Of a stretch of 37,636 nt of DNA, positions 7,658-17,810 are shown piece by piece. The stretch is from Acidobacteriota bacterium (GTDB taxonomy: Bacteria; Acidobacteriota; Terriglobia; Terriglobales; SCQP01). Within the stretch, counting starts at the first letter, position 1. Each line of letters opens with the position of its first letter. The stretch spans positions 1-37,636 of the forward strand of contig JAKAZV010000010.1 of assembly GCA_021826505.1 (NCBI GenBank), written 5' to 3'. The position numbers were made by a program, and so were the translations under genes. Below the pieces are notes generated by a model. That model was not told the origin of the DNA. It saw nothing but the letters and a program-made list of their open reading frames with translations, and made no database searches.

Positions 7658-8334
7658 GTGACTGGCTTCTCCTCACGATTTTCCCCGGCATGAGATGCTA
7701 AAGGACCGGCCGGGACGCGGTCAAAATAGGGAGCCAGCAATTCCCGCAGCTTCAAACGCGCCCGCAACAACCGGGATTTTACTGCCGGCACGCTGAGATG
7801 CAGAATATCGGCGGTTTCCTGATTCGATAGTTCTTCGATGTCGCGCAGTTGGAACACCATGCGATAAGGCGCCGCCAGGCTGGCAATGCCGCGATTGAGC
7901 ACCGCGGCCATTTCTTCAGCGGCAAATTGCTGTTCCGGGTCCGACCTCCAATCCCGGAGCTCCAGCGGCGCGGTTGCTCCAGATTCGGTATCACCCGTGA
8001 TCGAAACCATGCTCCGGCGTTTCTGCCGGCGCAGCCGCATCAAGCCCTGGTTGACCGTGATCCGGACGAGCCAGGTGTAAAAATGAGATTCAGCGTGAAA
8101 TTGATAGAGCTTGCGGTAGGCGTTCAGAAACGCTTCCTGCAGCACATCTTCAGCATCCTGGGCGTTACCGGTGATTCTTTCGGCCAAACGATAGATACGG
8201 CTTTCGTGCCGCCGCACCAGAATATCGAAGGCATGCAAGTCTCCCTGCTGCGCGGCGGCCACCAACTCGGCATCCGGATCGGCTGAAATTTCCAGCTTGT
8301 GGGCTTGTGTGGCCATGGCGGCCTCTGTCATCAT
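7654..8334 (-). CDS. ECF-type RNA polymerase sigma factor (RpoE-like)
   Basis: The 226-residue protein has region 2 at about residues 34-100 (FDILVRRHESRIYRLA, then DAEDVLQEAFLNAYRKL and the Trp-containing TWLVRITVNQGL) and region 4 at about 145-200 (LAAPYRMVFQLRDIEELSNQ followed by a helix-turn-helix, ETADILHLSVPAVKSRLLRAR). It should direct RNA polymerase to a small stress or envelope regulon. The anti-sigma gene overlaps its 3' end. The ATG at 8334 is the longest standard start; a second in-frame ATG at 8316 has AGAGG six bases upstream and may be the real one. No target promoters could be assigned within the window. Confidence 0.9.
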   Translation of the reverse strand: MMTEAAMATQAHKLEISADPDAELVAAAQQGDLHAFDILVRRHESRIYRLAERITGNAQDAEDVLQEAFLNAYRKLYQFHAESHFYTWLVRITVNQGLMRLRRQKRRSMVSITGDTESGATAPLELRDWRSDPEQQFAAEEMAAVLNRGIASLAAPYRMVFQLRDIEELSNQETADILHLSVPAVKSRLLRARLKLRELLAPYFDRVPAGPLASHAGENREEKPVT

Positions 8335-8433
8335 GATGCGTTTTTCGGGCCGGGAATTTCAAGCCACGGCGACCCTCCTCTTTTGCGGGGATGACATGAG
8401 GGCCAAGCGCGCACTATATTGTCCCCAGCCATC

Positions 8434-10026
8434 ATGGCCAGCTCCGCACAAACCCGGCTCGAAGCCGCCAGCATAGCGCAGACCGTACGGCAATTTTTTC
8501 TGCTCCATCCCGACTGTGAACTGATCGAAGCGGACGGCTCAAGCATGTTTCTCGGCGGCGAAGCCTGCGGATATTCATTGGAAACCCAGGCAGGTTCGGT
8601 TGTTGCCCATTGGTGGTCGCCGGCTTATAACATTGTGCGCCGCATCGAATCCGCCACCATGAGAGGCAGTCATTTGCGCCTTTTGTGCCGCCGCATGGGC
8701 CAGAGCCGATCCCAGACCGTCTGGCTGCGTCCCCGGGCCGCGGGAAAAAATATCAGTCAGGATCGGGAAGAATTCCGGCTTCAACTGCTGGCCGCCATTC
8801 GCCAGCACTGGCCAGAATGGAAAGCTCGTATTTGCGGAGCTATGAGTTCCCCCTGGACCAAAGTCATATTGGAATCGGGCGAACAGTACATGGCCATTCT
8901 GGCCATCGGACCTTGCGAAAATCGGGCGGCCCACGATGCGGCACTCACCCAGCTTCTCTTATGGCGGCATAGTTTACAGACGCGGCCACCCAGAAAAATT
9001 CCGGCAGGATGGCATCTGATTTTTCCGGACACAAGCTCTGAGATGGCTGCCGGGCTGGAATCATCCCCAATAGTCCTATCCCAATCGGCATGGAAAACTG
9101 CGGCGCTTCGCATCAGCGGCTTGCGCAAGGATCGCCCCATTCAACTTTGGCTGTTCTCGCATGAAAGGCCCTTGAGCCAGCCGGACCCATTGCCCTTGCC
9201 GGCTTTGGTCTCACAAATTGGCCGGGCTTCCGATTCCAGCCAGGAATTTTCCGCAACGGCCATGGAGTTGGCCCATCGGGCCGAGGCGATTTGCCCATCC
9301 GTGAAACTTGAGCGCGATAGCTTCGGCGGGGCATGCCTGCAATTGCATGGTCTGGAAATCGCCCGGCAAGCGCGCGGATTGGAACGGGGCGAGGCTGAAT
9401 TCGTATTTGGCTTGGGCGGAGGAGAGCAATCCCCGCTGACGGCGGAAAATTGGCCTTTGTTTCAGCATTGGATCAGCCAGCTTTGCCAATTTCGGCGCGC
9501 CAAACCAGATAGCCTGGGCGCCATGTTCCCGCAAGACGTTCACGAACGAAATATCTGGTATACCACCCAGCCCGAAGCGTGGCTGCAATCTCTGCTCCGG
9601 AACGATTTAGGCGACCTCGACCCGGACTGGAATCCAGACCGCGTCTATTCGCAGATCGTGGTTTCCGTTGCCGGTGATGCGGGCCGTTTGGATTTACTCC
9701 TGCTGAACCGCGCCGGCCGCATTTGCATTCTGGAGCTGAAGACCAGCGAAGATGCCGATTTCCCCTTGCAGGCCCTGGAATACTGGCTGCGTATCCGCCA
9801 ACTGCATCGGGACGGGCGGTTGCAGGCCGCCGGCTATTTCCCCGGCCGGGAACTGGCCCCTGCGGCGCCGCTCTTATTTTTGATCGCGCCGGCGCTGCGG
9901 CGCCATCCGGCGCACGAAATTCTGCTGGCGGAAATTTCCGCGGAAGTGCCCCTTACGCAGTTATTGTTGAATGAAAACTGGCGCGCCGGACCACGCCTGA
10001 TCGAACGGCGTGAACGCCGGCCCTGA
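8434..10026 (+). CDS. uncharacterised protein with PD-(D/E)XK nuclease-like core
   Basis: The 530-residue product (from the ATG at 8434; an upstream in-frame TTG at 8419 would add five residues) has no recognised family over most of its length. Near the C-terminus the segment RLDLLLLN-x4-ICILELKTSED has the layout of a PD-(D/E)XK nuclease active site: Asp on one strand (about residue 420), then ExK thirteen residues later (434-436), followed by LQALEYWLR, which supplies the Gln/Tyr helix typical of the fold. There is no helicase motif. The N-terminal 350 residues are soluble and rich in Trp and Gln. The gene stands alone on the + strand between the sigma operon and the lactonase gene. It could be a DNA-processing or defence enzyme, or a non-catalytic relative; the fold call is from the motif alone. 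Confidence 0.7.
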   Translation: MASSAQTRLEAASIAQTVRQFFLLHPDCELIEADGSSMFLGGEACGYSLETQAGSVVAHWWSPAYNIVRRIESATMRGSHLRLLCRRMGQSRSQTVWLRPRAAGKNISQDREEFRLQLLAAIRQHWPEWKARICGAMSSPWTKVILESGEQYMAILAIGPCENRAAHDAALTQLLLWRHSLQTRPPRKIPAGWHLIFPDTSSEMAAGLESSPIVLSQSAWKTAALRISGLRKDRPIQLWLFSHERPLSQPDPLPLPALVSQIGRASDSSQEFSATAMELAHRAEAICPSVKLERDSFGGACLQLHGLEIARQARGLERGEAEFVFGLGGGEQSPLTAENWPLFQHWISQLCQFRRAKPDSLGAMFPQDVHERNIWYTTQPEAWLQSLLRNDLGDLDPDWNPDRVYSQIVVSVAGDAGRLDLLLLNRAGRICILELKTSEDADFPLQALEYWLRIRQLHRDGRLQAAGYFPGRELAPAAPLLFLIAPALRRHPAHEILLAEISAEVPLTQLLLNENWRAGPRLIERRERRP

Positions 10027-10035
10027 AGTTTTTTT
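10006..10035 (+). terminator. weak candidate terminator of the PD-(D/E)XK-like gene
   Basis: A five-base stem (CGGCG 10006-10010, loop TGAA, CGCCG 10015-10019) at the end of the coding sequence is followed, nine bases later, by seven T residues (10029-10035). The distance between stem and T-run makes it marginal. Confidence 0.3.
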
Positions 10036-10065
10036 GCCTGTTTACCCAGCCGCGGCCGTGCGCTG

Positions 10066-10947
10066 TCATTGCGCCGCACTCAGCGTACCCGCGCCGTCAT
10101 GAAAAGTTTTGGGCTGGAGGCCATACCATTGGCCGGCCGTGCCGCCCCAGATCATGGCCTGCTCCGGTTCGCTCAGGCGCTGCATGTAATTGCCCGCCAG
10201 TTGCAAAACTTTTTCATAATCTCCGGCCACCGTGCAGACCGGCCAGTCAGAACCGATCATCAGCCGTTTCGGTCCGAAGGTCTCAAGCGCGGTTTCGAAA
10301 TAAAAATCAAAATCGCCCGCCCGCCACTGCGTCCAATCCGCCTCGGTGACCAGCCCCGAAACTTTGGCCGCCACATTCGGATAGCGCGCCAGCCGGGCCA
10401 GATCGCGGGCCCAGGGCTGGCGGGTTCCGCTGCGCACCGCGGGTTTGGCCAGATGATCCACAATAAAGCGCTGGCCGGGAAAACGCGCCACCAACTCGCA
10501 GGCAATGGGCAAGTGCCGGCGATGGATCAATAAGTCATACGATAAATTGAAGGCTGCCAGCTGCCGCAGGCCGGCGCGAAAATCCTCGCGCAGCATGAAC
10601 CGGTCATCCGGCTCATCCTGCAGCGTATGCCGCAAGCCGCGCAGGCGCGGATTCCGGGCCAGCTCCGCCAGCCGGGGGCGCACCCGCGGATCACATAAAT
10701 CCACCCACCCCACCACGGCCTGAATCAGCGGATTCGCCTGGGCCAGCTCCAACAGCCAGCAGGTTTCTTTTAGACTGCACCGGGCCTGCACGGCGACCGT
10801 TGCGCACACCCCGGCGCCCTCCGCCAGCGGTTTGAGGTCTTCCGGCAGAAAATCACGGCGCAGGCCCGCCATGTCATCGCCGATCCAGCCGTACTCCTCT
10901 GGCTGGTAGCGCCAAAAGTGCTGATGGGCATCGATGCGGACCGGCAT
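10066..10947 (-). CDS. amidohydrolase of the L-fuconolactonase / sugar-lactonase type
   Basis: The 293-residue protein (ATG at 10947) fits the amidohydrolase-2 family that hydrolyses sugar lactones and related compounds. It opens with RIDAHQHFW (His8, His10) and has the other expected landmarks: His142 in DLLIHRRH, VDHLAKP with His165, and IGSDWPV with Asp234. The N-terminal placement of DAHQHFW argues for this start; the frame can be extended to a GTG at 10998 without conserved sequence. L-fuconolactonase and L-rhamnono-lactonase are the closest characterised roles I can name, but no fucose or rhamnose genes are adjacent and the true substrate is open. The gene is divergent from the one at 11032, with an 84-base gap. 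Confidence 0.85.
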   Translation of the reverse strand: MPVRIDAHQHFWRYQPEEYGWIGDDMAGLRRDFLPEDLKPLAEGAGVCATVAVQARCSLKETCWLLELAQANPLIQAVVGWVDLCDPRVRPRLAELARNPRLRGLRHTLQDEPDDRFMLREDFRAGLRQLAAFNLSYDLLIHRRHLPIACELVARFPGQRFIVDHLAKPAVRSGTRQPWARDLARLARYPNVAAKVSGLVTEADWTQWRAGDFDFYFETALETFGPKRLMIGSDWPVCTVAGDYEKVLQLAGNYMQRLSEPEQAMIWGGTAGQWYGLQPKTFHDGAGTLSAAQ

Positions 10948-11031
10948 GGCTGGAGTCAGTTTACGCGCATTCTCTTCATCGTAGGCCGAGTTCAACACGA
11001 TATTCTAGTATCTCAGCCTCATAGCCACTTT

Positions 11032-11853
11032 ATGTTCACGACCCTCAGCGAACTGGAAACCGTCAGGCACGCCCGCTGGCGAGCCATGGCCGGCGAATCG
11101 CCCGCCCCCACTCCGCTTCAGGATTGGATTACGGCCCAGGGCCTCGCTCCTCTCAGCCCCTGGCCCTCAGCGCCTCCGTCGTTGGCCTGGCGCACCGAAA
11201 CGCTCGCCGACACCGACGGAATCATGCTGCAGGAGCTGGAAATCGCGCTGGAAAAGCAGCAAGTCATTGAAACTCCGCTCTGGCCCGTGCCGGTTTACAT
11301 CGGGCGGGAATGCTTTCCCTGGGCTTACTCGCTGATCGGCGAACGCGACCTCGCCGGCGGCGTGCGGCGGCAAATGCGCATGGGCCGGCAGTCACCGTTG
11401 AGCGTGCAGATACTCGAACTGCTGCGGGCGCCTCATCCGCAAACCATTCCGGAGCTGCGGCGGGCGGTTGGCGGCGAGAAAACCTCGGAACTGGCCATCG
11501 CGGAAGCTCTGGAAAAACTGCAGTCCGCCGCATGGGTACTGCGGCTGGGCCGGCGCGAGGGGCTGGGTTTGTGGCAAGCCACCAGTCTGGCCTGGCCCGA
11601 GTTGCCCCGGCTGGCACAAACTTATTCCAAGGCCAGCGCGGCGGCCAATTTCATCATTCGTTATCTGGAATGCATGCTGGCGGCGACCGAACCTGAATTA
11701 TCTGATTTTTTCCGGCCGCTGATACCGGCCTCCCGGCTGCAATCGGGATTGCGCGCCCTTACCTCCGGCGGCTATTTACGTCCCGCCAATATCGCCGGCA
11801 CGCCCGCCTGGGAACTGACAGGCTCAGAACTTCCTGCTATACAACCTGAATGA
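11032..11853 (+). CDS. uncharacterised protein with winged-helix-like segments
   Basis: The start at 11032 (MFTTLSELETVR) is preferred because the frame upstream of it lies antisense to the lactonase gene. The 273-residue protein has two segments that look like winged helices: one around SPLSVQILELLRAPHPQTIPE and the next helix pair (about residues 120-160), and one near the C-terminus (LSDFFRPLIPASRLQ, then GLRALTSGGYLRP). This layout weakly recalls the YcaQ/AlkZ group of winged-helix DNA glycosylases, but the diagnostic QxQ motif is not seen, so a catalytic role is not claimed. No ribosome-binding site is visible and no operon partner follows on the same strand. Confidence 0.65.
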   Translation: MFTTLSELETVRHARWRAMAGESPAPTPLQDWITAQGLAPLSPWPSAPPSLAWRTETLADTDGIMLQELEIALEKQQVIETPLWPVPVYIGRECFPWAYSLIGERDLAGGVRRQMRMGRQSPLSVQILELLRAPHPQTIPELRRAVGGEKTSELAIAEALEKLQSAAWVLRLGRREGLGLWQATSLAWPELPRLAQTYSKASAAANFIIRYLECMLAATEPELSDFFRPLIPASRLQSGLRALTSGGYLRPANIAGTPAWELTGSELPAIQPE

Positions 11854-11908
11854 CCCGCGGCCGCACTGACCCGGCTTCAGCCAGCGGCCTCGCCACGAAT
11901 TTTATTCT

Positions 11909-14299
11909 TTACTGGCGCAGGCCTTCGGCCATGGGAGCCGGCTGCACCGCCGTTTCCACCGGCTGCAGGGGAACCAGCGGGCCCTCCAGCGCCAGCCCCA
12001 GCACTTCGTCCATGTTGGTGACCAGGCTGATCTTCATGGCCCCGCGAATCGGCTCCGGTATTTCTGACAGATCCTTTTCATTGTCGCGCGGCAAGATCAG
12101 ATTGAGAATGCCCATGCGATGGGCGGCCATCAGCTTTTCTTTCACACCGCCGATGGGCAGCACCTTGCCGCGCAGCGTAATCTCGCCCGTCATGGCCAGA
12201 TCACGGCGCACCGGAATGCGGGTCAAGGCGCTGATGATGGCGGTGGCAATGGTAATGCCGGCCGAGGGTCCATCCTTGGGGATGGCGCCTTCGGGCACAT
12301 GCACATGGATATCCACATTGCGGTAAAAATCCCGCGGCAGGCCGAGCAAGTGGGCGCGGGAGCGTATATAGCTCATCGCGGCCTGGGCTGATTCCTGCAT
12401 GACGTCACCGAGCTTGCCGGTCAGCGTCAGCTTGCCCTTACCATCCATGAGCGTGACTTCGGTGGGCAGTATCTGGCCGCCCACTTCCGTCCAGGCCAGG
12501 CCGGTGGCCAGGCCAACTTCGCTTTGCTCCTCGTTGCGGGTATCGCGGTACTTGGGCACGCCCAGCATGTCCCGCACCACCTCCGGCGTGGCCTCCACAT
12601 GAACCTGACTGCCTTCGCTGACCACGCGGCGGGCCATCTTGCGGGCCAGATTGCCGATTTCGCGCTCCAGGCTCCGGACTCCCGCCTCGCGGGTATAGCT
12701 GCTGATCACCGTGCGCAGCGCGTCTTCATTCAGGGTGAGCTGCTCCGGACGCAGACCGCAGGCCTCGCGCTGCTTGGGCAGCAAAAAGCGGCGGGCGATT
12801 TCCAGCTTTTCCTGCTCCGTATATCCGCTCAGGCGGATAATCTCCATGCGGTCCTGCAAGGGCTGCGGAATGGTGTGCAGCACATTGGCGGTCGTGAGGA
12901 ACATGACCTGCGACAGGTCGTATTCCACATCAAGGTAATGATCCATGAAGGTGGCGTTTTGTTCGGGATCCAGCACTTCCAGCAGCGCCGATGCCGGATC
13001 GCCGCGAAAATCCACCCCCATTTTGTCCACTTCATCCAGCAGAAAAACCGGGTTGATGGCGCCCGCCCGCTTCATCATTTGCAGAATCTGTCCCGGCAGG
13101 GCGCCGATATAGGTGCGGCGATGGCCCCGGATTTCCGCCTCGTCGCGCACTCCGCCGAGGGACAGGCGCACGAATTTGCGGCCGGTGGCGCGCGCAATCG
13201 ACATGCCCAGCGAGGTTTTGCCCACGCCGGGAGGGCCCACGAAACACAGAATGGAGCCGCGCGGCGTCTTCACCAGCTGGCGCACCGCCAGAAATTCCAG
13301 AATCCGCTGCTTGACTGAATCCAGCCCATAATGATCTTCATTCAGGATATTTTCCGCCGCCTGAATATCGCGCAGTTCCCGCGTCCGCTTTTTCCACGGC
13401 ACGGCCAGCATCCAATCGAGATAGTTGCGCGAGACCGTGGATTCCGCCGACATGGGTGGCATCTGCTCCAGCCGCTTCAGCTCCTGCAGAGCTTTTTCCT
13501 TGGCCGAGGCGTTCATGCCGGCGGCTTCGATCTTACGCTTCAGCTCGTCGAGTTCGCTTTTTTCCCCGCGCCCCAACTCCTTCTGGATAGCCTTGATTTT
13601 TTCGTTCAGGTAATACTCTTTTTGCGCCCGTTCCATCTGGCGCTTCACCCGGCCCTGGATGGCCCGGTCCACGTTCAGCTTTTCGATTTCCAGGCTGATT
13701 TTTTCGGCCAGTTTTTCCAGCCGCGGGCCGGGCTCATAGAGCTCCAGCAGTTCCTGTTTTTCGGCTACCTTCAGCGGCAGATTGGCCGCGATGGTGTCGG
13801 CCAGGCGGCTGGCGTCTTCGCCCCGCACGGCATTGAGCATGGTTTCGTAATTGAGCGTCTGGTTCAGCTTGACGTACTGCTCGAACAGCCCGGTCACTTT
13901 CTGCGTCAGCGGCTCCAGTTGGGGCGTCATGGCCTCGCCGCGCTCCGGCGCCGGCCGCACCACCGCCTGGAATAAGCCTTCCTCCAGGGTCAGACTGACG
14001 ATGCGGGCCCGCTCCAGACCCTCCACCAGCACCCGGATATTGCCATCGGCCAGGCGCACGCTTTGCACAATGCCGGCGATCACGCCGACACTGTAAATCT
14101 CCTCCGGCTTGGGCTCATCCACGCTGGCGTCGTGCTGGGTGGCGAGAAAAATTTTCTTGTCCGCCGCCAGGGCATCTTCCAGTGCCCGCACCGAACTCTG
14201 GCGGCCCACCACAAAGGGGGTCATCATGTGCGGAAAAATGACCACATCCCGGATGGGCATCATGGGCAGGCGGCGGGTTTCCATTTTTTCTCGGCTCAT
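11909..14299 (-). CDS. lon: ATP-dependent protease Lon
   Basis: The 796-residue protein is a full-length LonA-type protease, which degrades misfolded and regulatory proteins in the cytoplasm. The N-terminal substrate domain ([17 protein letters not shown]) is followed by a coiled-coil region, an AAA+ module with Walker A GPPGVGKT (355-362) and Walker [10 protein letters not shown] (419-427), and the protease domain with the Ser679-Lys720 dyad in KDGPSAG and GGVKEKL. The start at 14299 is used; an in-frame ATG at 14284 preceded by GAGAAAA also fits the family N-terminus. It is the last gene of the tig-clpP-clpX-lon block, separated from clpX by 128 bases, so it may have its own promoter. No CIRCE-type heat-shock operator was seen. 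Confidence 0.97.
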   Translation of the reverse strand: MSREKMETRRLPMMPIRDVVIFPHMMTPFVVGRQSSVRALEDALAADKKIFLATQHDASVDEPKPEEIYSVGVIAGIVQSVRLADGNIRVLVEGLERARIVSLTLEEGLFQAVVRPAPERGEAMTPQLEPLTQKVTGLFEQYVKLNQTLNYETMLNAVRGEDASRLADTIAANLPLKVAEKQELLELYEPGPRLEKLAEKISLEIEKLNVDRAIQGRVKRQMERAQKEYYLNEKIKAIQKELGRGEKSELDELKRKIEAAGMNASAKEKALQELKRLEQMPPMSAESTVSRNYLDWMLAVPWKKRTRELRDIQAAENILNEDHYGLDSVKQRILEFLAVRQLVKTPRGSILCFVGPPGVGKTSLGMSIARATGRKFVRLSLGGVRDEAEIRGHRRTYIGALPGQILQMMKRAGAINPVFLLDEVDKMGVDFRGDPASALLEVLDPEQNATFMDHYLDVEYDLSQVMFLTTANVLHTIPQPLQDRMEIIRLSGYTEQEKLEIARRFLLPKQREACGLRPEQLTLNEDALRTVISSYTREAGVRSLEREIGNLARKMARRVVSEGSQVHVEATPEVVRDMLGVPKYRDTRNEEQSEVGLATGLAWTEVGGQILPTEVTLMDGKGKLTLTGKLGDVMQESAQAAMSYIRSRAHLLGLPRDFYRNVDIHVHVPEGAIPKDGPSAGITIATAIISALTRIPVRRDLAMTGEITLRGKVLPIGGVKEKLMAAHRMGILNLILPRDNEKDLSEIPEPIRGAMKISLVTNMDEVLGLALEGPLVPLQPVETAVQPAPMAEGLRQ

Positions 14300-14427
14300 A
14301 AAGCTGGCGGCGCTTCCTTCCGGCTATGCTTCATAGTAAACGATGACACGGATGGGCTCCGCGATTCAGACGGGAAAAAATGCCTGGCGCCTGAAGGGAT
14401 GGAATTTGCGGTCCGCGGCAGGGAGGG

Positions 14428-15711
14428 TTATCCGGCTTTTTCCAGGGTCTGGAGGGCAATATCGCGCTTTTTGACCATCTCGCGCGTGACCACGAACTCG
14501 CGCACGCGTTTCTGCGCCGGCAGGTGATACATCAGCTCCAGCATTAATTCTTCCAGAATCATGCGCAGGCCGCGGGCGCCCACTTTGCGCGCCAGCGCCT
14601 CGCTGGCGATTTCAGCCAGCGCGTCATCGTCGAAGCGAAGCTTGACATTTTCAAATTCAAACAGCTTTTGATATTGGCGCACCAGGGCATTCCGCGGCCG
14701 GGTCAGAATCTGAATCAGCGCCGCCCGGTCGAGGTCATCCAGCACGCCAATCACGGGCAAGCGGCCGATAAATTCGGGGATCAGTCCGGCCCGGATCAGA
14801 TCCTGCGGCTGCACATGGCTGAGCAGTTCGGTGTCGCGCAGGCCCTGGGCGGCGACCTGCTGGGCGTCGCCTTCTTCGGAGCGGAAGCCCACCGCGCGCC
14901 GTCCCAGCCGGCGGGCGATGGTTTTTTCCAACCCCACAAAAGCCCCGCCGCAGATGAACAGGATGTTGGTGGTATCCACCGGAGTGAATTCCTGATGCGG
15001 ATGCTTGCGTCCCCCCTGGGGCGGGACATGCGCCACCGTGCCTTCTAAAATCTTGAGCAGCGCCTGCTGCACCCCTTCCCCGCTGACATCCCGCGTAATC
15101 GAGGGGTTTTCGTCACGCTTGGAAATTTTGTCGATCTCGTCTATATAGATGATTCCCTGCTGGGCCCGCGCCACATCGCCGTCGGCCGCCTGCAGCAGCT
15201 TTAAAATCACATTCTCCACGTCTTCGCCCACATAGCCGGCTTCGGTCAGGGTCGTGGCGTCAGCCAGCGCGAAGGGGACATCCAGCATTTTGGCCAAGGT
15301 CTGGGCCAGCAGCGTCTTGCCCGTGCCGGTGGGACCGATGAGCAGAATATTGGATTTCTGCAGCTCGACTTCCGTGCCTCCGGCGGGCCGGCTGCGGTTC
15401 ATATGCAGCCGCTTGTAATGGTTATAGACGGCGACCGCCAGTTTGATTTTGGTGCGCTCCTGGCCAATGACGTATTCGTCGAGAAAGCTTTTGACTTCCT
15501 GCGGCTTGGGCAGTTGCGTCATGCCCGGCGCGGCCGGTTGCAGGCGGTCGTCTTCCAGAATCGAATTGCACACCGAGACGCACTCGTCGCAAATGTAGGC
15601 GCGCGGATATTCGTTAGGGCTGGAAATCAGCTTCGCCACCGCATCCTGGTTCTTATGACAGAACGAACACCGCAAGGTCTCATCACTGCCGTTTTTTGTG
15701 CGCACGCCCAT
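14428..15711 (-). CDS. clpX: ClpX, ATPase subunit of the ClpXP protease
   Basis: ClpX unfolds substrates and feeds them to ClpP. The 427-residue protein has the N-terminal zinc-binding domain (Cys15, Cys18, Cys41, Cys44), Walker A GPTGTGKT (126-133), the pore loop GYVGEDVEN (159-167), Walker B IYIDEIDK, and the C-terminal AAA+ lid with the [12 protein letters not shown] motif. Length is typical for the family. GAGGGG lies directly before the ATG at 15711. It follows clpP after 39 bases on the same strand, so the two subunits are very likely co-transcribed. Confidence 0.98.
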   Translation of the reverse strand: MGVRTKNGSDETLRCSFCHKNQDAVAKLISSPNEYPRAYICDECVSVCNSILEDDRLQPAAPGMTQLPKPQEVKSFLDEYVIGQERTKIKLAVAVYNHYKRLHMNRSRPAGGTEVELQKSNILLIGPTGTGKTLLAQTLAKMLDVPFALADATTLTEAGYVGEDVENVILKLLQAADGDVARAQQGIIYIDEIDKISKRDENPSITRDVSGEGVQQALLKILEGTVAHVPPQGGRKHPHQEFTPVDTTNILFICGGAFVGLEKTIARRLGRRAVGFRSEEGDAQQVAAQGLRDTELLSHVQPQDLIRAGLIPEFIGRLPVIGVLDDLDRAALIQILTRPRNALVRQYQKLFEFENVKLRFDDDALAEIASEALARKVGARGLRMILEELMLELMYHLPAQKRVREFVVTREMVKKRDIALQTLEKAG

Positions 15712-15750
15712 ACCCCTCGTTTTTTGCCGCCCCGCGGCCCGGCGGCCGGT

Positions 15751-16425
15751 CTATTTGTGTTTGAAAATGATTTCATCCACAATGCCGTAATCTTTCGCCT
15801 GCTGGGCATTCATGATGAAATCCCGCTCCACATCCCGCTCGATCTTGCTCAAGGCCTGCTTGGTATGCTGGGCCAGCACCTGATTGGTGATCTCGCGCAT
15901 CCGCAGAATTTCCTTGGCATGGATGTCAATATCGGTGGCCTGGCCGGAAAGCCCGCCCATCGAGGGCTGATGAATCAGCACCCGCGAATTGGGCAGCGCG
16001 AAACGCTTGCCCGGGGCCCCGGCGGCAAGCAGCAGCGCCGCCATGCTCGCCGCCTGGCCGATGCAGATGGTGGTCACGTCGGGTTTGATGAATTGCATGG
16101 TGTCGTAAATCGCCAGCCCCGCCGTAATTGAGCCGCCCGGACTGTTGATATAGAGCCATACATCTTTTTCCGGATCCTCGGCCGCCAGAAAAAGCAACTG
16201 CGCGGTCACCAGATTGGCAATATTATCGTCAATCGGTGTGCCGATAAAAATAATATTATCCCTCAACAGGCGGGAATAAATATCGTAGGCCCGTTCGCCC
16301 CGGTTGGTCTGTTCGACCACCATCGGAACCAGCGCGCCCTGGGGAGGATCCTCTTCCCCGCCGCCCCAGTACGGCGTCCGCGCTGCCAGCTTCCGGCGTG
16401 CAATGGATAAGTCTGAATGTTTCAT
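15751..16425 (-). CDS. clpP: ClpP, proteolytic subunit of the ClpXP protease
   Basis: The 224-residue serine peptidase forms the barrel that degrades substrates delivered by ClpX. Ser127 lies in [11 protein letters not shown] and His152 in [11 protein letters not shown]; the catalytic Asp is in the IERDVERD stretch (198-202). [16 protein letters not shown] is also typical. The start at 16425 is chosen because its ATG overlaps the trigger factor stop as ATGA and gives a normal length with a short propeptide-like leader; the frame extends upstream to 16578, but only in the shadow of tig. The overlap implies translational coupling of a chaperone to a protease subunit. Confidence 0.97.
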   Translation of the reverse strand: MKHSDLSIARRKLAARTPYWGGGEEDPPQGALVPMVVEQTNRGERAYDIYSRLLRDNIIFIGTPIDDNIANLVTAQLLFLAAEDPEKDVWLYINSPGGSITAGLAIYDTMQFIKPDVTTICIGQAASMAALLLAAGAPGKRFALPNSRVLIHQPSMGGLSGQATDIDIHAKEILRMREITNQVLAQHTKQALSKIERDVERDFIMNAQQAKDYGIVDEIIFKHK

Positions 16426-17810
16426 GATGCCATGGCGGGAGCGGCGGCTTGCAGCAGCCACTCCACGGTTTTTTCGTGGCGCAACGAGGCGCGCAGGCGG
16501 TCGAGCCCGCCGTTTTTTTCCAGCCGGGCGCGCAGCTCCGCCGGCGATTCCGCGCCGCGGGCGGCCAGCCGCTCGCATTCGGCCTGAATCTCCGCCTCGT
16601 CCACCTCCAGATGCTCCCGTTCCGCGATGCGATCCAGGATCAGCGCCGCTTTGACCTGGCCCCGCGCCGATTCATGCTGTTCCCGCAGCAGCTGGTTCCA
16701 GTCCAGGTTCATGCTCCGCGGATCCAGGCCTTGATGCATCAGCGAGCGCAAGCCGCGTTCCAGCCGCACTTCCGCCTGCTGCTCCACCAGCGCCTCGGGC
16801 ACCGGGAAATCATGCCGGGCCAGCAGTTGATCCACCACCTGCTGGCGGGCATTTTCTTCGGAGGCATGCCGGCGCGAATGCAATATATTGGCCCGAATGC
16901 GGTCACGCAATCCGGCAAGCGTCACCTCCGGCACCGGTGCTTCGCCCGCGGCATCGGCTTCGCCCGCCGCCGCGGGTTCCAGGGACCGGGCGAAATCATC
17001 GTTCAACTCCGGCAGCTTGAGCTGCTGGCGCGCCTGGATCTGCAGCTTGAAATGCATGCTTTTGCCCGCCACGCTCTGGTTCTCGTAATCGGCCGGATAT
17101 TGCAGGTCAAACTCACGCTCTTCGCCCACCCGGGCGCCGCTCAGAGCTTGCGTGAATTCCGGCAATGTCTCTTCATGGCCCACCCGCACACGCGCCTCCG
17201 GCACCGTCTCGCCTTCCGCTTCTCCGGCCACCCGGCGTTCATAGCGGATCACGGCGTAGTCACCGGCCGCCAGCGGCGTTTGCGGATCCAGATCTTCCCA
17301 TTCGCCCCGGCGCTGGCGCAGGTCTTCCAGCGCGGCATCCACATCCTGCTCACTCACCTCGGCCGTTTCGACTTTGATGGGAAGCTGGCGGTAATCGGCC
17401 AGCTCGAAACGCGGCAGCACTTCAAAGCGAGCCTGGAATTTCATCGGCTCGCCGTGCTGATAGCGGAGCTGGTCAATGGCGGGACGGGAAACCGGCTCCA
17501 TCTGATGCTGTTCGAAGCTGGAGCGTAAGTACGCCGGCACCATGGTCTGCACCACTTCATCCCAGATATGCTCTTCAAAGCGCCGGCGCACCATGGAAAG
17601 TGGCGCTTTCCCCGGGCGAAAGCCTGGAATGCGCGCCTTGCGCTGCAGGTCGCGGGCGATGCGGTCGTATTCCCGCTCCACTTCGGGGGCGGGGATTTCC
17701 ACCTCTAACGATTGCTGGCAATTGGGCGCCGCGGCCGGCGCCGGTTCAACCGGGGCGGGAACGGCGGATGCGGCCGTGGAATCGGCCGGATTGATTTCAG
17801 GACTTTCCAT
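16422..17810 (-). CDS. tig: trigger factor, ribosome-associated chaperone and prolyl isomerase
   Basis: Trigger factor meets nascent chains at the ribosome exit. The ribosome-docking signature GFRPGKAP is at residues 63-70, after the typical EVEREYDRI helix. A central FKBP-like prolyl-isomerase domain (about 165-265, containing GDYAVIRYE and [15 protein letters not shown]) and a helical C-terminal chaperone domain follow. The start at 17810 gives 462 residues and a 30-residue Ala/Pro-rich extension before the conserved [10 protein letters not shown]; a TTG at 17897 in the same frame would add 29 residues without family support. The 276 bases upstream hold no gene I can support and probably carry the promoter of the tig-clpP-clpX block. 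Confidence 0.95.
   Translation of the reverse strand: MESPEINPADSTAASAVPAPVEPAPAAAPNCQQSLEVEIPAPEVEREYDRIARDLQRKARIPGFRPGKAPLSMVRRRFEEHIWDEVVQTMVPAYLRSSFEQHQMEPVSRPAIDQLRYQHGEPMKFQARFEVLPRFELADYRQLPIKVETAEVSEQDVDAALEDLRQRRGEWEDLDPQTPLAAGDYAVIRYERRVAGEAEGETVPEARVRVGHEETLPEFTQALSGARVGEEREFDLQYPADYENQSVAGKSMHFKLQIQARQQLKLPELNDDFARSLEPAAAGEADAAGEAPVPEVTLAGLRDRIRANILHSRRHASEENARQQVVDQLLARHDFPVPEALVEQQAEVRLERGLRSLMHQGLDPRSMNLDWNQLLREQHESARGQVKAALILDRIAEREHLEVDEAEIQAECERLAARGAESPAELRARLEKNGGLDRLRASLRHEKTVEWLLQAAAPAMAS

Noticed and set aside
10948-10998. Extended N-terminus of the lactonase-type gene from GTG 10998
   Set aside because: The added 17 residues have no family counterpart and the conserved DAHQHFW start fits ATG 10947.
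12524-13975. Two long + strand frames opposite lon
   Set aside because: They are shadows of lon; the - strand frame holds every Lon motif.
14300-14427. Heat-shock operator (CIRCE) before lon
   Set aside because: The expected TTAGCACTC-N9-GAGTGCTAA inverted repeat is absent.
16449-17528. 359-codon open frame on the + strand
   Set aside because: Antisense to trigger factor; no family features, and explained by the GC-rich codon bias of tig.
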